A stretch of 64,000 nucleotides of DNA, taken from positions 1 to 64,000 of the forward strand of contig VGAA01000003.1 of NCBI GenBank assembly GCA_016870895.1. The letters run 5' to 3'. The notes beneath the pieces were generated by a model that saw only the letters and a list, made by a program, of their open reading frames with translations, made no database searches and was not told the DNA's origin. Below, piece after piece: positions 30,459 to 39,068 of this stretch; positions within the stretch are counted from its first letter, which is position 1; each line of letters begins with the position of its first letter. Source of the stretch: Actinomycetota bacterium (GTDB taxonomy: Bacteria > Actinomycetota > Actinomycetes > Nanopelagicales > Nanopelagicaceae). The translations under genes and the position numbers were made by a program.

Positions 30459-33400
30459 GTGAGCCAAGCAGGAGCTAACACACCGGCTAACCACTTTGGT
30501 GGTTCATTTGGTCCAAATGAGTGGCTTGTCCAAGAGATGTATGAACGCTACCAAACCGATCCATCCTCAGTTGATAAAGCTTGGTGGGACTTCTTTTCAG
30601 ATTTTAAAGGTACGCAATCTTCAAACGGTGCAACTACAGCTAATTCGCCAAAGCCGGGGACTCCTCCGATTCCAAAATCGCAGCAGACTCAAGTAGTACC
30701 AGTGGCGACTCCCGCACCAGCAATTGTTGAAACTACAGTCAAAGCAAGCCAGCCAGAAATTAAAAAAATAGATTTACCAGAAAAAACTTCTAAAACATCT
30801 TTCAAACCAGCAGACCCAGTTGTGAAACCAATTCCAACACTCATAACACCCGGTGCATCAGAAGTGGAACCAATACGAGGTGTAGCAGCCCGTGTCGTAC
30901 AGTCAATGGAAGGTTCCCTTACAGTACCAACTGCTACAAGTGTTCGTGTTGTTCCAGCCAAATTAATGATTGACAATAGAACTGTAATTAATAATCATCT
31001 AAAGCGTGGCCGCGGCGGAAAAGTTTCATTCACACACTTAATTGGTTACGCAATGATCAAGGCGATAAGAGCCATGCCAGAGATGAACTCATACTTCACT
31101 GAATTAGATGGGAAACCTGCAGTTGGACATCCTGAACATATTAACCTAGGAATTGCTATCGACTTAGCTAAAGCAGATGGATCAAGACAATTATTAGTAC
31201 CTTCGATCAAAGGTTGTGAAGAGTTAGATTTTGCTCAATTCTGGTCAGCCTATGAAGATGTTGTACGTAAGGCCAGAAGTGGTGCGTTAACTGTAGAGGA
31301 TTTCGCTGGCACTACTTTATCCCTGACAAATCCAGGAACCATTGGAACTGTGCATTCGGTACCAAGGTTGGTACAAGGCCAAGGAATGATTCTCGGTGTT
31401 GGAGCATTGGATTATCCAGCAGAATTTCATGGTACAAACGAGCAAACGCTTGCTGATCTAGCAATTAGCAAGGTAGTTACTTTAACCAGCACATATGACC
31501 ACAGAATTATCCAAGGGGCACAATCTGGTGATTTCCTGAGAAGAATTCATGAAATATTACTAGGTGAAGAAAACTTCTATGATGAGATTTTCGAAGCGCT
31601 ACGAATTCCTTACGTTCCTATTCGCTGGGTTGCTGATATGCAATTTGAGAAAGATGATGTAAGCAAAACAGCCAGGGTACAAAAACTAATCGATGCCTAC
31701 AGGACTACCGGGCATCTAATGGCAGATGTAGAGCCATTAGCTTATGTCCAACGATCTCATCCTGATTTAGATGTTATAAACCATGGTTTGTCCCTATGGG
31801 ATCTTGATAGAGATTTCGCCACCGGTGGATTTGGCGGCAAACCATTTATGAAGTTACGAAGAATTCTTGGAATTCTGAGAGACTCATATTGCCGCACAAT
31901 TGGTGTTGAGTATATGTACATAGCCAACCCAGCGGAGCGTAAATGGATTCAGGAAAAAATGGAGGTAGGTGCTCCTAGGACAGCAAGAGATGAACAACTT
32001 CGTATTTTACGAAAACTAAACAGTGCCGAGGCATTCGAATCATTTTTACAAACTAAGTTTGTCGGCCAGAAACGATTCTCACTTGAAGGTGGAGAGTCGG
32101 TTATTCCAGTACTAGATGCAGTCATCTCATCAGCAGCAGAAACTGGTCTAGATGAAGTTTGCATTGGTATGCCACACCGAGGTCGATTGAATGTTCTAGC
32201 AAATATTGCAGGAAAATCATATGGCCAAATATTTCAGGAGTTTGAAGGAAATTATCGTGAAAATGAAGTGCACGGCTCGGGAGATGTCAAGTACCATTTA
32301 GGAACAAAAGGCACCTTTGCTGCTGAATCTGGCGCTACAACTAAGATTTATTTGGCGGCAAATCCTTCTCACTTAGAGGCCGTAAATCCGGTACTTGAAG
32401 GAATAGTTAGAGCAAAGCAAGATAAATTAAGATCAAAGGCTGGGGATTTAACAGTTGATGAACAAACCTCATTTCCTGTTTTACCAATTCTTTTGCATGG
32501 TGATGCTGCATTCGCTGGCCAAGGAGTAGTTTCCGAAACTCTTTCATTATCTTTGCTGAAAGGTTATCGAACTGGTGGCACAATTCATATTATTGTAAAT
32601 AATCAAGTGGGCTTTACAACCTCACCACATGCTGCACGATCTTCAACTTACTCCACTGATATTGCAAAGATGATTCAGGCTCCGGTATTTCATGTTAATG
32701 GCGATGATCCTGAAGCTTGTGTTCGGATTGCAAAAGTAGCCTTTGAATACCGACAAATGTTCAATAAAGATGTGGTGATTGACATGATTTGCTATCGTCG
32801 CCGAGGTCATAATGAAGGTGATGAACCAAGTTTTACCCAACCACTTATGTACAAACTCATCGAGGCCAAACGTTCGACTAGAAAACTTTATACCGAGGCA
32901 TTAATTGGTCGAGGTGACATCACTGTCGAAGAGGCTGAAGAAGTGTTACGAGATTACCAACAGCAATTAGAAGGTGTATTTACAGCGGTTCACAATACTG
33001 AGCCTGATAGCGATCCAAACTGGAAAGCTCCTGTGGTGCCATCACCAAAAATCGTTGATACTGCAGTAGCTGAGGCTGATTTACGTAAGATTGCAGATAC
33101 TCAATCTGCCATACCAAGTAATTTCAATGTACATCCAAAACTGCTCCCACAACTTTTAAAGCGAACTGAGATGTTGGATGAATCAACGGTTGATTGGGCA
33201 GCTGGTGAGATGTTTGCATTTGGTTCTTTACTTTTAGAAGGCCATCCAATCAGAATGAGTGGTCAAGATGTAAGGCGGGGAACTTTTAGTAATAGGCATG
33301 CGGTTGTGATTGATAAGGAAACTGGAGCTGAATTTTTCCCTCTCCGATCATTAGTGAACGATCCAAATCAATTCCATATCTACGATTCACTTTTATCAGA

Positions 33401-34220
33401 GTATGCAGTAATGGGATTTGAATACGGATACTCAGTTGAGCGCGATGATGCACTTGTTATCTGGGAAGCTCAATTTGGCGATTTTGCAAATGGTGCTCAA
33501 ACAATAATTGATGAATTTATCTCTTCTTCCCTACAAAAGTGGGGCGAGAGATCCTCGATAGTTCTATTGCTACCTCATGGATATGAAGGGCAAGGGCCAG
33601 ATCACTCCTCTGGACGTATTGAGAGATTCTTATCGCTGTGTGCCGAACAAAACATGACTGTTGCCCAACCGTCAACTCCTGCCTCGTATTTCCATTTACT
33701 GCGTTGGCATATGAAAAATCCATCTAGAAGGCCATTAGTGGTATTTGAACCAAAATCAATGCTTAGATTAAAGGCGGCAGCAAGTGGGCTTAAAGATTTT
33801 ACTACTGGCAAATTTAGATCATTTATTCCGGATGACAAAGTTACAAATGCAACCAGGTTAATTTTTACATCTGGAAAGGTTTACTACGATTTAATTGCAG
33901 AGCGAGAAAAATTAGGTGAACACTCAACTGCGATTGCAAGAGTTGAGCGGCTATACCCACTTCCGATTGAGGATATTGTGACTGAATCTAAGAAACATCC
34001 AAATGCCACACTGCTTTGGGTGCAAGATGAACCAGCTAACCAGGGTCCTTGGCCATTTGTTTCATCAGCAGTCAATGAGGCATTTATTGCGCATGAGGAA
34101 TTAAGTAATCGATCATTCCGTAGAGTTTCCAGACGCGCGACAGCAAGTCCTGCAACAGGAAACCACCATTTGCATGAAGAAGAAGAAAAAGCCTTAATGA
34201 CTGAAGCTTTTACTCGTTAA
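30459..34220 (+). CDS. kgd: Multifunctional 2-oxoglutarate decarboxylase / dehydrogenase E1 with fused E2-like domain
   Basis: 1253 aa, GTG start; N-terminal NEWLVQEMYERYQTDPSSVDKAWWDFF, E2 catalytic-type region TYDHRIIQGAQSGDFLRRI, TPP-binding E1 GMPHRGRLNVLANI...HGDAAFAGQGVV. Confidence 0.95.
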   Translation: MSQAGANTPANHFGGSFGPNEWLVQEMYERYQTDPSSVDKAWWDFFSDFKGTQSSNGATTANSPKPGTPPIPKSQQTQVVPVATPAPAIVETTVKASQPEIKKIDLPEKTSKTSFKPADPVVKPIPTLITPGASEVEPIRGVAARVVQSMEGSLTVPTATSVRVVPAKLMIDNRTVINNHLKRGRGGKVSFTHLIGYAMIKAIRAMPEMNSYFTELDGKPAVGHPEHINLGIAIDLAKADGSRQLLVPSIKGCEELDFAQFWSAYEDVVRKARSGALTVEDFAGTTLSLTNPGTIGTVHSVPRLVQGQGMILGVGALDYPAEFHGTNEQTLADLAISKVVTLTSTYDHRIIQGAQSGDFLRRIHEILLGEENFYDEIFEALRIPYVPIRWVADMQFEKDDVSKTARVQKLIDAYRTTGHLMADVEPLAYVQRSHPDLDVINHGLSLWDLDRDFATGGFGGKPFMKLRRILGILRDSYCRTIGVEYMYIANPAERKWIQEKMEVGAPRTARDEQLRILRKLNSAEAFESFLQTKFVGQKRFSLEGGESVIPVLDAVISSAAETGLDEVCIGMPHRGRLNVLANIAGKSYGQIFQEFEGNYRENEVHGSGDVKYHLGTKGTFAAESGATTKIYLAANPSHLEAVNPVLEGIVRAKQDKLRSKAGDLTVDEQTSFPVLPILLHGDAAFAGQGVVSETLSLSLLKGYRTGGTIHIIVNNQVGFTTSPHAARSSTYSTDIAKMIQAPVFHVNGDDPEACVRIAKVAFEYRQMFNKDVVIDMICYRRRGHNEGDEPSFTQPLMYKLIEAKRSTRKLYTEALIGRGDITVEEAEEVLRDYQQQLEGVFTAVHNTEPDSDPNWKAPVVPSPKIVDTAVAEADLRKIADTQSAIPSNFNVHPKLLPQLLKRTEMLDESTVDWAAGEMFAFGSLLLEGHPIRMSGQDVRRGTFSNRHAVVIDKETGAEFFPLRSLVNDPNQFHIYDSLLSEYAVMGFEYGYSVERDDALVIWEAQFGDFANGAQTIIDEFISSSLQKWGERSSIVLLLPHGYEGQGPDHSSGRIERFLSLCAEQNMTVAQPSTPASYFHLLRWHMKNPSRRPLVVFEPKSMLRLKAAASGLKDFTTGKFRSFIPDDKVTNATRLIFTSGKVYYDLIAEREKLGEHSTAIARVERLYPLPIEDIVTESKKHPNATLLWVQDEPANQGPWPFVSSAVNEAFIAHEELSNRSFRRVSRRATASPATGNHHLHEEEEKALMTEAFTR

Positions 34221-34534
34221 TTTCCCTTTTTGTACCTTATTAAAACTCTGGCCAGTAATTGATTCTGCTCAACCCATCCCCAGTCCCGAGAATCGGTACT
34301 TTTTAAATTGTCACCTTCTACCCAATACCTCATTACGCCGTGCTCACTTCGGCTCTGCACTACCCTTTTAAGTAGCCTAATTCCTGGTCGCTGCGGATCT
34401 TCAACTAAGTACACCTTCCCCACTTCTAGGGTGTGCTCTTTGCCACTTAGAAATCTAATTAACAGCCAATCTCCAGCATTATAGGTAGGAGCCATAGAGT
34501 TTCCTGAAACCTCTACTGTGCTAAAGCCGAACAT
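34217..34534 (-). CDS. sodX: S26-family signal peptidase-like protein, probable Ni-SOD maturation protease
   Basis: 105 aa; VSGNSMAPTYNAGDWLLIRF (Ser), IRLLKRVV (Lys); divergent from the Ni-SOD gene. Confidence 0.88.
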   Translation of the reverse strand: MFGFSTVEVSGNSMAPTYNAGDWLLIRFLSGKEHTLEVGKVYLVEDPQRPGIRLLKRVVQSRSEHGVMRYWVEGDNLKSTDSRDWGWVEQNQLLARVLIRYKKGN

Positions 34535-34585
34535 GCAGAGTATTCTGCCACCATAAGATTACTAATCATTAACCCTAGGAGATAA

Positions 34586-34993
34586 ATGCTAAATCTATTA
34601 AAGAAGTTAATAAAGCCAAGGCAAACTGTTTATGCTCATTGCGATCTACCATGCGGTGTATACGATCCAGCACAGGCAAAAATTGAGGCTCAATCTGTAA
34701 AAGCTTGCATGGAAAAATATGCTGCAAGTAGCGACAATGATTTCAAAGCTCGTGCCGTCGCTATTAAAGAGGAAAGATCAGAGTTAGTAAAGCACCACCT
34801 TTGGGTATTATGGACCGATTATTTTAAGCCAAATCATTTTGAGGCCTATCCCCAACTACATGTGTTATTTAATGAAGCAACGAAGTTAGCTGGTGCTGGA
34901 GGCAGTAAAGGTACTAATGATGTTGCTGTCGCAGAAAAACTAATCGGCAAAATTGATGAAATTGCAGAAATTTTCTGGGCAACTAAAAAATAA
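34586..34993 (+). CDS. sodN: Nickel superoxide dismutase
   Basis: Ni-hook HCDLPCGVYDPAQA after short leader MLNLLKKLIKPRQTVYA. Confidence 0.96.
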   Translation: MLNLLKKLIKPRQTVYAHCDLPCGVYDPAQAKIEAQSVKACMEKYAASSDNDFKARAVAIKEERSELVKHHLWVLWTDYFKPNHFEAYPQLHVLFNEATKLAGAGGSKGTNDVAVAEKLIGKIDEIAEIFWATKK

Positions 34994-35000
34994 TTAAGTT

Positions 35001-35036
35001 ATCGCTAGTGGCCTAAATATTTAGGCTACTAGCGAT
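35001..35036. terminator. Bidirectional terminator between sodN and the thioesterase gene
   Basis: Nearly perfect inverted repeat ATCGCTAGTGGCCTAAATATTTAGGCTACTAGCGAT; the minus-strand arm contains the thioesterase stop codon. Confidence 0.75.
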
Positions 35037-35471
35037 CTTATTTTCGCCAATAAGATTTTCTTTTTCAGCAACCATAGTTTCTGCGGCAACACGAGCCATA
35101 AAAGAGACTCGTTCTACAAATTTACGAGTGATAAATCCTGAAGCCACTAATCTTGCACTTTGATGAACCTCTATTTCGAAATTTAATTGTCCGTCTTCTA
35201 AACCAATACATCTGGCTGTTGCATGAATCTCATGATTAATACCTACGGCACCTTGAATTTGAAATTGTAAATCAGTTGTAACTGTTGTTTCACCAAAATC
35301 TAAAAATTCAATAATTGCTGTGCTGCAAGCACTCTCCATGAGCGCAGAAATCTGACTAGAACTAACAACTGGCAGGTCATTTACCCCCTGCGCAACATAA
35401 GTATCTCCTGGGCGAATGGTCATATTAGCCATACCAATAGCACCCATTACTTGCTCAGCTTTCATAATCAT
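35013..35471 (-). CDS. Hotdog-fold thioesterase family protein (FlK-like)
   Basis: VVSSSQISALMESACSTAIIEFLDFGETTVTTDLQFQIQGAVGINHEIHATARC hotdog pattern. Confidence 0.7.
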   Translation of the reverse strand: MIMKAEQVMGAIGMANMTIRPGDTYVAQGVNDLPVVSSSQISALMESACSTAIIEFLDFGETTVTTDLQFQIQGAVGINHEIHATARCIGLEDGQLNFEIEVHQSARLVASGFITRKFVERVSFMARVAAETMVAEKENLIGENKIASSLNI

Positions 35472-35490
35472 AAGATTAGTGATTATGTAA

Positions 35491-35892
35491 TTACTCTAGC
35501 GGGAACTCCCTGCGTATTTCGCGAGTTATTTCTATTTGAGTCGTACCTTCATCGGTAAATTCCGTATAGGTTGTTTGAGTAAAGGTAAATTCAGTAATAC
35601 TCTGTGTTTGGCTCGACCGAATCATTTGATTATATAGATCCTCAATTTGGTTATTTATTCGATCATTCAAATCATCAGGCGCCTGCTCGGTTAGAGCATT
35701 ACACAATAAGTTTCGAACCAGGTTCAAGTTGTGGGCTTCTTGCTCCATTTTTGATCGGCATGAGACGCAGTTACCAAAGTGATTCTCTACCAAGTCAACT
35801 TCATTAGTATCAAATAACTCATGATCGATATACAGAACTATATTAGGTAATACTTGATCACAATTAATAAACTCCTTGTTATTAAAACTCAT
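35491..35892 (-). CDS. rsrA: Zinc-containing anti-sigma factor, RsrA/RshA-like
   Basis: [15 protein letters not shown] (HxxxCxxC); starts overlapping the end of the sigR gene. Confidence 0.85.
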   Translation of the reverse strand: MSFNNKEFINCDQVLPNIVLYIDHELFDTNEVDLVENHFGNCVSCRSKMEQEAHNLNLVRNLLCNALTEQAPDDLNDRINNQIEDLYNQMIRSSQTQSITEFTFTQTTYTEFTDEGTTQIEITREIRREFPLE

Positions 35893-36599
35893 GACTTATC
35901 ACCTGCTTTATTTTTCCCGAATCCTCTTTCTTTAGCGTAGGTAGCAAGAGATGCACGGAGAAGTTTTCTACCTCTGTGTAATCTAGACATTACCGTACCC
36001 GTTGGAACGTTTGTGATCTCCGCTATTTCTTTATATGAAAAACCCTCGACATCAGATAGATAAACAGCAATTCTAAATTCTTCTGGCATCGCACTTAATG
36101 CATCTTTTACATCTTTGTCTGCAATACCTTCTAAAACTTCGTCCTCAGCTGATTTCCCTTGATCACTTGTGTGCGAAGAAGCATCTGCAATTTGCCAGTC
36201 CTCAACTTCACCTGCTGATATTTGTGGTCTACGTTGATCTTTTCGATAATTATTTATAAATGTTGTTGTCAGGATTCTATATAACCAAGCTTTTAGATTT
36301 GTTCCCGGCTCAAATTGATGAAAGCTGGTGAAAGCCTTAGCAAAGGTATCTTGAACTAGGTCTTGAGCATCGTGAGTATTTTTCGTATACCGAAGTGCTG
36401 CACCGTAGAGTTGTGATGTAAAAACTAATGCATCGTTTTCAAACCTTATTTTTCTTTGCGCTAAGGTTTCTTTATCGCGGTCAACTACAGCAGGTAGAAA
36501 TTTGTCATTACTCATTTGGTCTAAGGCTACCTCGAATGCAGTTTTGGAGTTGGGAGTGAATATTTTATGAGAAGTAGTTAGGCGCCTAAGTGCATACAT
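35889..36599 (-). CDS. sigR: ECF sigma factor SigR/SigH family
   Basis: [85 protein letters not shown]; followed by rsrA and near aroA-rsgA. Confidence 0.93.
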   Translation of the reverse strand: MYALRRLTTSHKIFTPNSKTAFEVALDQMSNDKFLPAVVDRDKETLAQRKIRFENDALVFTSQLYGAALRYTKNTHDAQDLVQDTFAKAFTSFHQFEPGTNLKAWLYRILTTTFINNYRKDQRRPQISAGEVEDWQIADASSHTSDQGKSAEDEVLEGIADKDVKDALSAMPEEFRIAVYLSDVEGFSYKEIAEITNVPTGTVMSRLHRGRKLLRASLATYAKERGFGKNKAGDKS

Positions 36600-36607
36600 G
36601 GCTGCAA

Positions 36608-36633
36608 AACCTTGGAAACCTCAGATATATTCC
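36608..36633 (-). promoter_or_regulatory. SigR-type autoregulatory promoter of sigR
   Basis: Minus strand GGAAT (36633-36629), exactly 18 nt, GTT (36610-36608), matching the known sigma-R consensus GGAAT-N18-GTT. Confidence 0.8.
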
Positions 36634-36703
36634 CTATCCAATCCGCTCAAGCGCAAACAACGCCAAGTCCCGGTGAAGTGAGCGGAAGGTAGACTTAATA
36701 CAT

Positions 36704-37999
36704 ATGGCAAATTGGAAAGCACCCTACAGGTCTGGACTTACCCCTGCCAGCAAACCAATTCATTCTCAGATAATTATTCCAGGCTCTAAATCAGCCACCA
36801 ACCGTGCGTTAATTTTAGCGGCGCTTGCCAAAACTCCTTCTCGATTAAGAAGACCGCTTTCGTCAAGAGATACAGACTTAATGGTCAAAGGATTACAGAG
36901 TTTAGGGATTGACATTTCTGTTATTAAAACAAATGGTGGATTTGACTATCAAGTTGTTCCAAACAAGATGTTAGGCCCAGCAAGTATTGATGTTGGAAAT
37001 GCTGGAACAGTGATGCGTTTCTTACCACCCATTGCGGCACTTGCAAAAGGCTTAATTCACTTCGATGGTGATGCTAGGTCTTATGAAAGACCTTTAGCTC
37101 CAGTAATTAAAGCATTAGAACAACTTGGAGTAACTATTGAACATAATGGTAAGTATCGACTTCCACTTACTATAAATGGTGCTGGAAAAATTGCCGGAGG
37201 CACAGTAGAGGTAGATGCTAGCTCCTCTAGTCAGTTTGTTTCCGCACTACTTCTACTTGGCCCTGCAACTGAAACTGGTATTACCATTAAGCATATTGGT
37301 GAGTCTTTACCATCTTTGCCACACATTGAAATGACAATTCAAATGCTGAAACTATATGGGGCAAAGGTTGAAGTTGGTGCAAATAGTTGGCAGGTCAAGC
37401 CCACAGATTTAATAGGCCAGGATATGATCATAGAGCCAGATCTTTCAAATGCCGCTCCATTCATGGCAGCAGCAATGATTTGCGGCGGTAGCGTTGAAAT
37501 ACTGGACTGGCCTAAAATCACATCTCAACCGGGAGATCAGTTGAGAAATATTTTTTCTAAAATGGGTGCAAAAATTGAACGAAGCGAATTAGGTTTAAAA
37601 ATTTCTGGAACCGAGAAAATTCTAGGAATCGATATCAATCTTCAAGAGGTTGGTGAATTAACTCCCTCTATTGCAGCAGTTGCGGCGTTAGCTGAGACTG
37701 AATCAAGATTATTTGGAATTGCCCACCTACGATTGCATGAGACTGATCGACTTTCAGCACTAGCAACTGAGATAAATAATCTTGGTGGAAAAGTGATTGA
37801 AGGGCCAGGTGAGTTAAGTATTAAGCCAACACCTCTAGTTGCAAAACAAGAATTTAAAAGCTATGAGGATCACCGAATGGCCACTGCTGGCGCAATCATT
37901 GGTTTAGCAGTTGAAGGAGTTGTTGTTGAAAATATTGAAACTACAAAAAAGACTCTTCCAGATTTTCCTGGTTTGTGGGCGGAAATGCTTAATGGCTAA
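36704..37999 (+). CDS. aroA: 3-phosphoshikimate 1-carboxyvinyltransferase
   Basis: IPGSKSATNRALILAALA, GNAGTVMRFLPP, LHETDRLSALATEI. Confidence 0.95.
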   Translation: MANWKAPYRSGLTPASKPIHSQIIIPGSKSATNRALILAALAKTPSRLRRPLSSRDTDLMVKGLQSLGIDISVIKTNGGFDYQVVPNKMLGPASIDVGNAGTVMRFLPPIAALAKGLIHFDGDARSYERPLAPVIKALEQLGVTIEHNGKYRLPLTINGAGKIAGGTVEVDASSSSQFVSALLLLGPATETGITIKHIGESLPSLPHIEMTIQMLKLYGAKVEVGANSWQVKPTDLIGQDMIIEPDLSNAAPFMAAAMICGGSVEILDWPKITSQPGDQLRNIFSKMGAKIERSELGLKISGTEKILGIDINLQEVGELTPSIAAVAALAETESRLFGIAHLRLHETDRLSALATEINNLGGKVIEGPGELSIKPTPLVAKQEFKSYEDHRMATAGAIIGLAVEGVVVENIETTKKTLPDFPGLWAEMLNG

Positions 38000-39053
38000 G
38001 TCACATAAAAATTGGGATGAAGATGATGTGCGAATCAACAAATCCAGGCAATTTGGATCGACTAATAAAACTAGGCCAAGAACTAAAGACCGACCTGATT
38101 ATTCAAAGGCAATAACTGGCATAATTATTGAAGTAGACCGTGGTCGAGTTAAGTGTCTATTAACTATGAATGAGTCTTATGCGGTTGTTACTGCTATGAA
38201 AGCCCGGGAATTAGGCAAGAAATCTGTAGTTGTAGGTGATCTGGTTTCTATAGTTGGAGACACATCAGGAGAGGAAGGGTCGCTGGCGAGAGTCGTTGCT
38301 GTCCATCCCAGAAAAAATTCACTAACTAGAACTATTGATGACAATTTAAATGATGAAAGAGTCATCGTGGCTAATGTAGATCAACTTGCAATAGTCGTTT
38401 CGACCACAAATCCAGAACCACGAACTGGCCTGGTGGATAGAGCCTTAGTAGTTGCGTATGATCAAGGAATTTCACCTTTGATTGTTATGACTAAACAAGA
38501 TTTAGCAAATGGTGATAACTTTCTTGAAACCTATAAAGATTTAGAAATTCCTGTATTTAAGACTGATAAAAGTTCAGATTTATCTGAGTTAAGGAATATA
38601 TTAACTGGAAAAATCACAGTGTTAATCGGACATTCTGGCGTAGGTAAATCAACTTTAGTCAATAATCTTCTCTTAAAAAGTGAGGAAAATAAACAAGTTA
38701 ATACGCAAGTAAACTCATATCGTCAAACCGGAGATGTAAATGAAGTAACTGGTAGAGGTAGACATACCTCCTCAAGTGCGGTGGCTTTGTCACTATCCTC
38801 CACATTTTCTAAAGAAAACTTTGGTTGGATAATCGATACTCCTGGTGTTCGTTCCTTTGGAGTAGCTCATATTCAACCATCGCGGGTAATTGCTGCATTT
38901 CCCGAGTTTTCCGAACCAATTTCATTATGCCCAAAGAATTGCTCACATAATGAACAAGATTGTGCATTAAACACCTGGCAGAGTTTTGATGAGAAGAATC
39001 ATGCTCGACTAGCAAGCCTACGGAGAGTTTTATCTATCGGACAAGGTAAGTAA
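37992..39053 (+). CDS. rsgA: Ribosome small-subunit-dependent GTPase A
   Basis: Circularly permuted GTPase; TKQDL, GHSGVGKSTLVNNLL, DTPGVRSFG, C-terminal CxxxCxH zinc site CPKNCSHNEQDC. Start ATG 37992 (MAKSHKNWDEDD). Confidence 0.92.
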   Translation: MAKSHKNWDEDDVRINKSRQFGSTNKTRPRTKDRPDYSKAITGIIIEVDRGRVKCLLTMNESYAVVTAMKARELGKKSVVVGDLVSIVGDTSGEEGSLARVVAVHPRKNSLTRTIDDNLNDERVIVANVDQLAIVVSTTNPEPRTGLVDRALVVAYDQGISPLIVMTKQDLANGDNFLETYKDLEIPVFKTDKSSDLSELRNILTGKITVLIGHSGVGKSTLVNNLLLKSEENKQVNTQVNSYRQTGDVNEVTGRGRHTSSSAVALSLSSTFSKENFGWIIDTPGVRSFGVAHIQPSRVIAAFPEFSEPISLCPKNCSHNEQDCALNTWQSFDEKNHARLASLRRVLSIGQGK

Positions 39054-39068
39054 GAGTAACCTTTCACT

